64,000 bases of DNA. It comes from Proteiniphilum saccharofermentans (GTDB lineage: Bacteria; Bacteroidota; Bacteroidia; Bacteroidales; Dysgonomonadaceae). Below the pieces are notes generated by a model. The model had not been told where the DNA came from, did no database searches, and saw nothing but the letters and a program-made list of their open reading frames with translations. Shown piece after piece: positions 1 through 7,239 of the stretch. The first letter of the stretch is position 1. Each line of letters opens with the position of its first letter. The DNA lies in NCBI RefSeq assembly GCF_900095135.1, contig NZ_LT605205.1, positions 1,550,001-1,614,000 of the forward strand, written 5' to 3'. The translations under genes and the position numbers were made by a program.

Positions 1-682
1 CCGCCCCCAATCGATACACGCTTCCGTCCATGGTGGGAAAAACGCCGTGGTAGATATTCAACCACCCTTCATCGGTCTTTACGGGTGGAGCTCCGGGGCC
101 GATCTTCATCTCGTCCCAGTGGTATTTTTCCGGCTTCATGATCACTTTCGAGTCGCCCCAGTACCGCAGGTCGGGCGAGTAGCTGATCCATAGGGACCAC
201 GGGCTGATCTCGGAGTGGGGCCGATCCAGCCGGGCATACAGGCCGTTGAACTTCTCGGGGAAGATGACCGTGTTGCGGTAGTCTGCCTGGGTGATGAGCG
301 AGACACGCTCTACCTCCTTCCAGTCCCGGGTTTTAGCCAGCCCGATCCGGACCCCGTGTCGCGAGTAGGCGGAGTAGGTGATTAAGAACTCCCCGTCGAT
401 AAAGGTGATCCGCGGGTCTTCCACCCCGTACTCCTCGTACTCGGCAAATGGTTCCTCCCGCGCGGGAACCATGAACGGCTCAGGGTCTACCGTGAACCGG
501 TAGCCGTCGCTGCTACGCGCCAGCCCGAGGATGCTCCTCCCGTTCATCCGGTGAGACCGGAACAGCATGATATACTCTTCGTTGAAACGGGTAACCCCCG
601 CGTTGTGCACGGTGGCAACCGGGTAGGGCACCTGCTCGCGGGTGAGGATGGGGTTGCCCGGGTATCGTTTTATAATCGACAT
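1..682 (-). CDS. GH130 family beta-mannoside phosphorylase/hydrolase (partial, C-terminus off window)
   Basis: The product starts MSIIKRYPGNPIL at 682 and stays open for 227 codons to the window edge, so the C-terminus is missing. It reads as a GH130 five-bladed propeller. The motif GVEDPR (about residues 86-91) carries the Asp that acts as general acid in this family, and MKIGPGAPP plus NIYHGV are typical of mannosyl phosphorylases. GH130 enzymes phosphorolyse or hydrolyse beta-mannosidic bonds in mannooligosaccharides or mannosyl-glucose/GlcNAc. There is no signal peptide, so it should be cytoplasmic. It is the last visible gene of a minus-strand operon, 4 nt after a GT4 gene. The family is secure; the substrate cannot be read from the sequence. 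Confidence 0.87.
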   Translation of the reverse strand, partial: MSIIKRYPGNPILTREQVPYPVATVHNAGVTRFNEEYIMLFRSHRMNGRSILGLARSSDGYRFTVDPEPFMVPAREEPFAEYEEYGVEDPRITFIDGEFLITYSAYSRHGVRIGLAKTRDWKEVERVSLITQADYRNTVIFPEKFNGLYARLDRPHSEISPWSLWISYSPDLRYWGDSKVIMKPEKYHWDEMKIGPGAPPVKTDEGWLNIYHGVFPTMDGSVYRLGA

Positions 683-686
683 AACG

Positions 687-1700
687 TTATTGGTTTAGCA
701 TTGTTTTATACACGTCAATGTAGCGGCGAGCCATCACCTCCTTGGTGAAGTGCTGCTCCACGTTTTCCCGGCAAGAATGCCGGTTGATGTTCGTCACGTT
801 CCGCACCTGTTCGATGGCTTCTTCCACGTTTTGCGCGAGGTAACCATTCCTCCCGTTAACGATCAACTCCGGCATGCTTCCCTTGTTGAAGGCAACCACG
901 GGCGTGCCACACGCCATCGCTTCCACCACCGAGAGCCCGAACGGCTCGCTGAAGGAGATCGGGTGGAGCAGCACGCGGGCATTGCCCAACAATTGGTCGC
1001 GCCGGTCGGCACCCACGCTGCCGATATATTCTACCTTACCCTCTTCGAGGAACGGCTTCACGTGCCGGTCAAAATACCCTTGATCCTGGATGATGCCGGC
1101 GATGACAAGCCGGGTATCCAATGCTTTGGCAATCTGCACTGCCTCCCGGGTTCCCTTGTCGGGATGAATGCGCCCGTAATAGAGCAGGTAGTCGCCCGCC
1201 GGGTCTGGATTGAACGTGAAGTTGCCGGTATCGATCCCGTGGTATACCGTGGCGATGTAATCGAGCTCGGGCGACCGGTCAGCATCGCTTATCGAGACAT
1301 AGCGGGTATGTGGGTTGTACTTCTTGTATACAGGAAGGATGCGCGGGGACGAGAAACCATGGATGGTGGTGACCACCGGCGTCTTCACCAGCCCCGAGTA
1401 GGTGAGGGGTAAAAAATCGAACTGGTTATGGATGATGTCGAACTCGTCGGCACGCTCGAAACATTCCGAGATATGCAGGCATTCCCACACCTTGGGGTCA
1501 ATCGCGCGATCTTCCTCGTAGCCCCGGGGAGTTACCGCGGTCAACTTGCCTTGGGTGATTGAATCGCCCGTGGCGAATAGGGTGACGTCCACCCCGTTTT
1601 TTACCAGCTCCTCGGTGAGGAGCGACGTTACCAGCTCCCATGGCCCGTAGTGCACCGGGGGTGTCCGCCAGGCGATCGGGGAGAGCATTGCAATTTTCAT
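687..1700 (-). CDS. GT4-family glycosyltransferase
   Basis: A 337-residue GT-B fold enzyme. The N-terminal acceptor domain begins MKIAMLSPIAWRTPP, and the C-terminal nucleotide-sugar domain holds GRIHPDKG (about 176-183) and the E-x7-E motif EPFGLSVVE (E252/E260), typical of retaining GT4 enzymes using GDP- or UDP-sugars. No signal peptide or membrane segment is seen, so it is cytoplasmic. It lies 5 nt after the GH130 gene at 1706 and 4 nt before the partial GH130 gene, so it is surely co-transcribed. The flanking GH130 genes suggest that the sugar transferred is mannose, but that is inference. Confidence 0.88.
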   Translation of the reverse strand: MKIAMLSPIAWRTPPVHYGPWELVTSLLTEELVKNGVDVTLFATGDSITQGKLTAVTPRGYEEDRAIDPKVWECLHISECFERADEFDIIHNQFDFLPLTYSGLVKTPVVTTIHGFSSPRILPVYKKYNPHTRYVSISDADRSPELDYIATVYHGIDTGNFTFNPDPAGDYLLYYGRIHPDKGTREAVQIAKALDTRLVIAGIIQDQGYFDRHVKPFLEEGKVEYIGSVGADRRDQLLGNARVLLHPISFSEPFGLSVVEAMACGTPVVAFNKGSMPELIVNGRNGYLAQNVEEAIEQVRNVTNINRHSCRENVEQHFTKEVMARRYIDVYKTMLNQ

Positions 1701-1705
1701 CTTGT

Positions 1706-3154
1706 TTATTTTATTTCAATCATTTTATCCATTAATTCATCCACGCTGACCGTGGCAAAGGTGGTAACCACGTCCGCGATGGCATAGGGGAGTATCAGCG
1801 TGCGGTTTACCACCATCGCGCCGCACGTGTAGATCACGTTGGGCACGTAGCCCGACCGTTCCTCCTTCGCCGGGGTGAGCAGCGGTTCCTTGAGCCGCCT
1901 CGTCACCACGCGGGGATCCTCCTTATCCAGCAACACCGCGCCGAGGGAATAGGTCCGGACTGGTCCCACGCCGTGGGTCAATACCAGCCACCCTTCATCA
2001 ATCTCGATGGGCGAACCACAGTTCCCGATCTGGATCAGTTCCCAGTCGTAGGTGGGCTTCAACAATGGCTGGTAATCGTACCAGAAGTAGAGGTTGTCGG
2101 ATTTCATGATATAGAGCGACTCGTTGTCTTGGCGCCCCAGCATCATGTAGTGTCCGTTCACCTTGCGGGGAAAGAGCGCCATCCCCTTGTTCTTTACGGC
2201 CGGCCCGCTCAGGGTGGAGACCTTGAACTCTTTGAAGTCCTCGGTCTCCAGCATCTCCGGCATGATGGTCTTCCCGTTGTAGGCGGTAAAGGTCGCGTAA
2301 TAGACCTTGCTGCCATCGTCTCGCGTGAACTGCACGAAGCGGGCATCTTCCAAGCCGTTGCTTTGCGAGGGCGACGCCGGGTAGATAGCCCGCTCGGTGA
2401 TGTCGTCGGACGTGAAGTGGAGCGTGAAATTCGAGAGCACCAGTGTCTGCACGTTGTTCAACGAAACCTGCAGTTCTTCCCGGCTGGTGAACGTGTTCCC
2501 GCGCACGATCTTGTGCATGGCCACGGTGAGGTCTTCAAACGAGAACTCGTCGGGCAGCATATCAAACAACGGCCGGTTCAAGTTGGTGAGGATGCCCAGC
2601 TCGTGGGACTTCTTCAGGACCACCTCCCTATCGTAAAGATGCTCCGTTCGCTCCGGCTCGTGAATCACGGGGGAGTTATCGGCAAGCGTAATATTATACC
2701 GGGCATCCACCTCTCCTTCCATGAAGGTGATGGAAGAGATGTGCCCCTCGCCGATGGCCCGCAGGCTGATGATAAACCGCAAGGCTCCCTCCTTGTCCTG
2801 CACGGGATGCGGAACGATGGAAGGATTAAACAGCGCGGTCGATTCCAGCGAGTATTGCTGGGTGAAGAAGGCACCGATGAACTGCTTATCCTCGTCCGTC
2901 ATCTCCAGATTGGTAGGTATCCGGTGCTTGACGTGTTCGTAATGCCTCCTGAAAATATTCTTTGTCATTTCCAGCGGCACTTCGATCCGGTCGTAGATGC
3001 TTTCGAGGATACGGTTTCGATCTTCCTTCGACGTGGAGAAGACGCGGAACAGGATGTGCTCCACCTGGGAATCGCTGCTTGGCACGAAAGGACGGACGAG
3101 CGTCCGTCGCGACGAAGGCAGGATTTTAATGGGTAATCGGTTCATTTGAATCAT
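1706..3154 (-). CDS. GH130 family protein (long form)
   Basis: 482 residues, longer than a minimal GH130 because of an N-terminal extension of about 100 residues that is helical by eye. The propeller carries NGLEDARF (D270 aligns with the GH130 catalytic Asp), LIQIGNCGSPIEIDEGWLVLTHGVG and a terminal YGAxD-like stretch (LPYAIAD). This second GH130 differs from the one at 1-682 (LEDA rather than VEDP), so the two probably act on different linkages or chain lengths. It overlaps the start of the upstream 743-residue glycosyltransferase by 4 nt (ATGA), implying translational coupling. Cytoplasmic, with no signal peptide. Reading it as a phosphorylase working in the synthetic or degradative direction is inference. 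Confidence 0.85.
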   Translation of the reverse strand: MIQMNRLPIKILPSSRRTLVRPFVPSSDSQVEHILFRVFSTSKEDRNRILESIYDRIEVPLEMTKNIFRRHYEHVKHRIPTNLEMTDEDKQFIGAFFTQQYSLESTALFNPSIVPHPVQDKEGALRFIISLRAIGEGHISSITFMEGEVDARYNITLADNSPVIHEPERTEHLYDREVVLKKSHELGILTNLNRPLFDMLPDEFSFEDLTVAMHKIVRGNTFTSREELQVSLNNVQTLVLSNFTLHFTSDDITERAIYPASPSQSNGLEDARFVQFTRDDGSKVYYATFTAYNGKTIMPEMLETEDFKEFKVSTLSGPAVKNKGMALFPRKVNGHYMMLGRQDNESLYIMKSDNLYFWYDYQPLLKPTYDWELIQIGNCGSPIEIDEGWLVLTHGVGPVRTYSLGAVLLDKEDPRVVTRRLKEPLLTPAKEERSGYVPNVIYTCGAMVVNRTLILPYAIADVVTTFATVSVDELMDKMIEIK

Positions 3155-5382
3155 ACAAGTAACCTGTTTTTATTGCGTAGATAGAATGAAATATCCAAAA
3201 GTGAAATGAGCCACGACAAGGTGGATTCGGCGCCTTGGTTCAGGTTCACCCCCTGGGGGTGGATCCCGTCGCGACAGCCGCCCGTCGCGAAATCATACAC
3301 CGGCTGAGAACTGTCGTTCTCGCCGGTAAACCAGTGAAAAGCCTTGAGGGCATAATCGGCATACATGCTGTCGTTGGTGAACTCTTCGGCCTGGAGGCAG
3401 GCGTCGATCATGCCGTGCGCCTCGAGGGGCTGCTGGTCGTACCGGGCCTTATGTTCGGGGGTGAGCCACCCCTCGTTGCCAATCGGGGAGAAGATGCCGT
3501 CCGTGAACTGTTGCTCGATAAGCCAATCCAGGATTCTCAATCCCCGGTGTATCATCGCGTCGTCTTTCAGGTACATCCCCGCGAAGAGCATCGCGTGGGG
3601 GATGCGGCTGTTGGCGTACGATACTTTACCTTCGAACCAAGGCCACTTGTTCGCTATCGTCTCGTTAAAGAACGAGAAAAGTTTTCCCGACAAGCTTCGG
3701 ACGCGCTCCATTACCCGGGGATCACCGTGTACCTTGCTATGATGCACCAGCCCCAGAAGAGCGTACGAGATAGACCGGGGATGCGTGAGCTCCTCCGCGC
3801 TCCCGAGCGCTTGCATGAACAGGTGGTTGGAATGATGGTGAAAATTGCACACGTTGGTATACGCTGCCGTGTATCCCAGTGCCCATATAGCCCTACCAAT
3901 GCTGTCTTCCGATCCCTCTTTCTCGAGCCATTGGCGCTCGTAGTTCATGAAATTACGAAACTTCCCGTTTTGGGCGTTGTACGCGTAATCAAGGAACGAT
4001 AGGTAGATACTGGTGAGCTGGTTCACCTCGTCCACGTTCTGCACCTCGTTTTGAAGCATCACCGCAAGCAACAATGCCCGCGCGTTGTCGTCGGTACAGT
4101 AGCCATGGCTCCGATCGGGCACGTTGTATTTCGCGTGCTGCAAGATACCGGTGTAATCGGTGAGCGCGTGCAGGTGATCCAGCTTGATCGGAGGGATGGC
4201 GTACGGCGTATCACCCGGCTCATCGCCTTCCTCGAGAGCAGGGACTCCCACTTCCGCGATCATTTTATCCAGCAGGTCGTAATACTGTTTTCCAATATTC
4301 GGCCAGTAGCACTCTTTGGCCAGGTCGTACGCGTTTCGCCCAATGGCCTGTCGCTTCGCCTCGTCGCCCAGCAACTCGTTAACGCGGCGACTCAGCTGGG
4401 GGGAGTCCTTGAAATCGAAGAGCATGCCCCGGTTGTCTGCCAGCATCTCCTCCGCGTACCAGAAAGGAGTGGATATAATGGGCTTGCCCGCGCCCATGGT
4501 ATAGATGAGCGTACCCGACGAGATCTGCTTCTTCCCCAAGTAGGGGATCACGTAGATATCGCACATCTTCAGGTAGCTAAAAAGTTCCTCGTTGCTCACG
4601 AAACGATTGACAAACAGCACGTTCTTCTCTAGCTTCAGCTTGTTGACCAATCGAAATAGCGAATGGCGATAATCTTCCCCCTCGTGCTTTATCACGTGCG
4701 GGTGCGTGGCTCCCAACACGATATAGACCACGTCGGGATGCTTCTTCACCACCTCCGGCAACGCGTTAATAACCACCTCGATGGATTTATTCCGTGAAAG
4801 CAGCCCGAAAGTAAGCAGTACCTTTTTTCCCGTTACGCCCAGTTTCATTTTTAATCTTTCGGTATCTACCTCACCGATCGGGTGCACCCCGTGATGGATA
4901 TGCACGCACTTGGATTCAGGGATCCCGTACACGGAAGCGAGCAGTTCGATTCCTTTATGCGATATGCTGACGAGCTTTTGCGAGAGGCGGGCCAGCTCGG
5001 TCACCACGTGGCGTTGGTTCTCCGTGGGATCGTCCACGATGGTGTGCAGGGTAGTCACCACGGGCATCCGCAATCGCTTGAGCAGTTGAAGGATGTGGAT
5101 ACCGTCGGTGCCACCAAAAATGCCGAACTCGTGTTGCAGGATCACCGCATCGTAGTTATTCGAGTTCAGGTACTCCGCGGCGTTGATGTACGATGCCATC
5201 ACGTTTTGCTCAACCTCGAACACCACCTTGGCGGGGTAATCGTAGCGGTTTAACCCGTCGTTCATCGCCACCACCACGGCGTCGATGCCGTTCTCCTTCA
5301 TTCCGTCATTCAAATCCTTTGTAAAAGTGGCAATACCACATTTACGGGGAGGATAGTTCCCAATCAACGCGATCTTATTCAT
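3151..5382 (-). CDS. GT4 glycosyltransferase fused to a C-terminal helical (alpha/alpha-barrel-like) domain
   Basis: 743 residues, twice the size of a normal GT4. Residues 1 to about 375 are a GT-B glycosyltransferase: MNKIALIGNYPPRKCGIATF, TFGLLSRNKSIE near 192-203, and ISSGTLIYTMGAGKPIIST in the donor domain. Residues from about 395 to 743 form a separate module with HGYCTDDNARALLL (about 426) and repeated Trp/aromatic helical segments (YERQWL, WPWFEGKVSYANSRIPHAML). This resembles the (alpha/alpha) toroids of sugar-processing enzymes. It is the first gene of the operon. The last two thirds of the gene pack tightly against GH130, GT4 and GH130. The function of the C-terminal domain is not known to me; it could trim, bind or measure the glycan product. 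Confidence 0.82.
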   Translation of the reverse strand: MNKIALIGNYPPRKCGIATFTKDLNDGMKENGIDAVVVAMNDGLNRYDYPAKVVFEVEQNVMASYINAAEYLNSNNYDAVILQHEFGIFGGTDGIHILQLLKRLRMPVVTTLHTIVDDPTENQRHVVTELARLSQKLVSISHKGIELLASVYGIPESKCVHIHHGVHPIGEVDTERLKMKLGVTGKKVLLTFGLLSRNKSIEVVINALPEVVKKHPDVVYIVLGATHPHVIKHEGEDYRHSLFRLVNKLKLEKNVLFVNRFVSNEELFSYLKMCDIYVIPYLGKKQISSGTLIYTMGAGKPIISTPFWYAEEMLADNRGMLFDFKDSPQLSRRVNELLGDEAKRQAIGRNAYDLAKECYWPNIGKQYYDLLDKMIAEVGVPALEEGDEPGDTPYAIPPIKLDHLHALTDYTGILQHAKYNVPDRSHGYCTDDNARALLLAVMLQNEVQNVDEVNQLTSIYLSFLDYAYNAQNGKFRNFMNYERQWLEKEGSEDSIGRAIWALGYTAAYTNVCNFHHHSNHLFMQALGSAEELTHPRSISYALLGLVHHSKVHGDPRVMERVRSLSGKLFSFFNETIANKWPWFEGKVSYANSRIPHAMLFAGMYLKDDAMIHRGLRILDWLIEQQFTDGIFSPIGNEGWLTPEHKARYDQQPLEAHGMIDACLQAEEFTNDSMYADYALKAFHWFTGENDSSQPVYDFATGGCRDGIHPQGVNLNQGAESTLSWLISLLDISFYLRNKNRLLV

Positions 5383-5502
5383 ATTTTTTGGCTAAAAAAG
5401 TTACACGATAACCCGCCGTCACCATAGACCACGGATTATACCTAATTAAACATTCTAAATTGATTTGATTTCGTTAAAAAACCACAAAGATTCAATAAAC
5501 TT

Positions 5503-5571
5503 AGACTATTTCTGCGCAATGGCATCCCTCGAACAAGTTCGGTGCTGCTCATATTGCTTAACAGAACAGTT
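5503..5571 (+). repeat. Dispersed intergenic hairpin repeat, copy A
   Basis: Begins AGACTATTTCTGCGCAATGG and ends GCTTAACAGAACAGTTC. The ends are partly inverted (ACTATTTC against GAAATAGT in the best-kept copies), with CAAGTTC and TGCTGCTCAT in the middle. Matching copies occur at 5750-5886 (minus), 10198-10323 and 23052-23120, always between genes. Confidence 0.6.
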
Positions 5572-5749
5572 CATATTGTAATAAGCGATCACCAATATAA
5601 GGAAAAAAGCCGACAAAAACAAACCAATTCCTCTTCTGCTCGCGGCCGGTAGTATCGCGAACACGTTCATCGCCTACTTTTTTTCATACCGGGCCATTGC
5701 GCGGTTTCTATATTTTTTCTACCTTTGTGTCCTAATATCATAAGATATC

Positions 5750-5886
5750 AACTATTCTGTCAAGCCAAAATAACGAGTAAGCGAGTGCAGCGTCAAGCTT
5801 GCTTGAACATTGCTGAGCATGAGTTATTTATCCAAATGAGCAGAGCCAAGCTTGCTTGAGCTATGCCATGGCGAAGAATAGTCTAA
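5750..5886 (-). repeat. Dispersed intergenic hairpin repeat, copy B (double unit)
   Basis: Read on the minus strand it starts GACTATTCTTCGCCATGGCA and ends GGCTTGACAGAATAGTTG. It contains CAAGCAAGCTTG twice, so it looks like two half-units head to head. The first half matches copy D at 23052 closely (CGCCATGGCA, CAAGC, TGCTCATTTG). It ends 3 bp before the left terminal repeat of the IS1595-type element. Confidence 0.6.
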
Positions 5887-5889
5887 TAT

Positions 5890-6968
5890 GATTATCCGCA
5901 GTTATTCCTAAAGAATTTAGCGGGAAAAAGTTATAAATAAGTTTCAAAAATACTTGTTCAATTCACTGATATTCATTATATTTACATCGCTAACGATATA
6001 AAGATTCAAGCTATGAATATCCTGGATTTTGCTATAAATTACCCCGATGAGGAATCCTGTTGGAAAAAATTCAAAGAACAAAGAGACCAAATGGGAGTAA
6101 CCTGTCGGCATTGCAATTGTAAAGAACATTATTGGCTGGAAAACAAGCAGACCTATGAATGCAAGCGTTGTCGCGCACGCCAAACCTTGCGTTCAGGCAC
6201 CGTCATGCAGCACTCCAACCTGCCTTACCGTTACTGGTTCGTGGCCATGCACCTGCTCACGGCGACCAAGGGCTCCTTTTCCGCGGCGGAGCTGCAGCGC
6301 CAGCTGGGGCACAAGCGTTACCAGCCCATATGGGAAATGGTCAATAAACTGCGTGACGTGATGGGCAAACGCGATGATGAGTACACCCTTGAGGGAGCCA
6401 TCGAGTTGGACGACGCCTTCTTTTCCACCGAAATATCCCTTCAAGAGAGGGACAAACCGTTGAAGCGCGGCCGCGGGAGCCAAAAAAAGACCAAAGTGCT
6501 GGTAATGGCTGAAAGCAAAACCGTTGAAAACCCCAAACCGGGTAAGAAACCCAAGAAGGTCAGATACCTGAAGATGAAAGTCATCAACGACTTGAAAGCC
6601 GGTACAATTACAAGGAATGTCAAAGAGCACGTTGAAAGCACGGCGGACCTGACCACCGATGACTCAACTTCTTACACTAAATTGAAAGAGCATGTCCATT
6701 CACATACGGCATCCGTTATTCCACACGAGGATCTTTCCAATGTGCTGCCCTGGGTCCATACCGCGATCAGCAATGCCAAACGACAGCTCTTGGGCGTGTA
6801 TTACAAGATAAAACCGGAATACTTGCAATATTATCTCAACCAGTTCTGTTATAAATTCAACAGGCGTTACTTCGGGGAAAACCAGTTTGAAAGACTGTTG
6901 ATAGCCGCTGTAACGTATGCTCCTGATTTCAAGTCAAGAATTTACAATAGGAACTATTGCGGATAATC
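5890..6968 (+). mobile_element. IS1595-type insertion sequence (about 1.08 kb)
   Basis: The terminal inverted repeats are GATTATCCGCAGTTATTCCT on the left (from 5890) and GATTATCCGCAATAGTTCCT when the right end is read inward from 6968. They are identical over the first 11 bp, then imperfect. They enclose one transposase gene (6013-6966). I could not find the 8-bp target duplication expected for this family (flanks TCTAATAT and ATTTTAAT differ), so the insertion may be old or rearranged. Confidence 0.8.
6013..6966 (+). CDS. IS1595 family transposase (ISXO2-like)
   Basis: 317 residues and apparently intact. The N-terminal zinc ribbon has two CxxC pairs (CRHC and CKRC within about residues 36-58), followed by the DDE-type domain: ELDDAFFS (first Asp), DDSTSYTKLKE (second), and LPWVHTAISNAKRQLLG with FNRRYFG (the Asn/His-rich end of ISXO2-like enzymes). 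It cuts and rejoins the ends of its own element. The stop codon lies inside the right terminal repeat, typical of compact IS. Codons from about 6180 to 6480 are clearly more GC-rich than both ends of the gene, which suggests a recombined element. Confidence 0.9.
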   Translation: MNILDFAINYPDEESCWKKFKEQRDQMGVTCRHCNCKEHYWLENKQTYECKRCRARQTLRSGTVMQHSNLPYRYWFVAMHLLTATKGSFSAAELQRQLGHKRYQPIWEMVNKLRDVMGKRDDEYTLEGAIELDDAFFSTEISLQERDKPLKRGRGSQKKTKVLVMAESKTVENPKPGKKPKKVRYLKMKVINDLKAGTITRNVKEHVESTADLTTDDSTSYTKLKEHVHSHTASVIPHEDLSNVLPWVHTAISNAKRQLLGVYYKIKPEYLQYYLNQFCYKFNRRYFGENQFERLLIAAVTYAPDFKSRIYNRNYCG

Positions 6969-7141
6969 ATTTTAATCTATCACGTCTTTTACTTTGTATT
7001 TTTTCATATATCGTTGCAATTACTTATTGCTCGATACTTCAAAAGTAGTAAAAATACTATTATTGTCATCGTATAAAACCGGGTTATTTTTATCAAAAAT
7101 CTCCGATTTATATATTCTTAACGAGAAAAATTACTAATCGA
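6969..7141. other. Short AT-rich spacer with no visible gene
   Basis: About 170 bp between the right end of the IS1595-type element and the 3-prime remnant of higA. I see no open frame, promoter or strong hairpin. Confidence 0.4.
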
Positions 7142-7239
7142 TTAATAAACGCCCGACTTCGAATAAGCAGGTCTGGATACGCCCAAAACGACATTGGCGC
7201 TGATATTCAGTTTTTCGCATATTATTCGGGCAATCTTAA
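7142..7239 (-). pseudogene. higA: 3-prime fragment of higA cut off by the IS1634-type element
   Basis: Minus-strand translation up to the stop at 7142-7144 gives KIARIICEKLNISANVVLGV followed by SRPAYSKSGVY. This is the usual HigA C-terminus (family pattern: EPTLKVAREI..KLNI.A..VLGV). Joining it to the upstream part at 9342 over one TTAA copy gives EPSL-KIARIICEKLN in frame, so the two pieces were one gene before the transposon landed. It has no start codon or promoter of its own here. Confidence 0.85.
7236..7239. repeat. Target site duplication TTAA (left copy)
   Basis: TTAA directly next to the left terminal repeat CCCAACTTTCAC, which starts at 7240. The matching copy is 9342-9345. Using a single copy restores the higA frame. 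Confidence 0.8.

Larger units (their letters stand above)
5383..5889. other. Intergenic region with two dispersed repeats and an orphan promoter-like box
   Basis: No convincing gene. It contains repeat copy A (5503-5571, plus) and repeat copy B (5750-5886, minus), described separately. TACCTTTG at 5720-5727 matches the Bacteroidota -7 consensus TAnnTTTG, but no gene follows it before the IS at 5890, so it may be an orphan promoter. The composition switches here from the GC-rich operon on the left to AT-rich DNA on the right. Confidence 0.5.

Noticed and set aside
1973-3136. Long plus-strand open frame (387 codons) opposite the GH130 gene
   Set aside because: It is antisense to a well-recognised GH130 gene, its composition is His/Val/Arg-rich as expected for a GC-rich shadow frame, and it matches no family. 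The frames at 750-1412, 3235-4002 and 4051-4632 were dropped for the same reason.
5882-6976. 8-bp target site duplication for the IS1595-type element
   Set aside because: Flanks TCTAATAT and ATTTTAAT are both AT-rich but not the same; shifting the boundaries does not improve the match.
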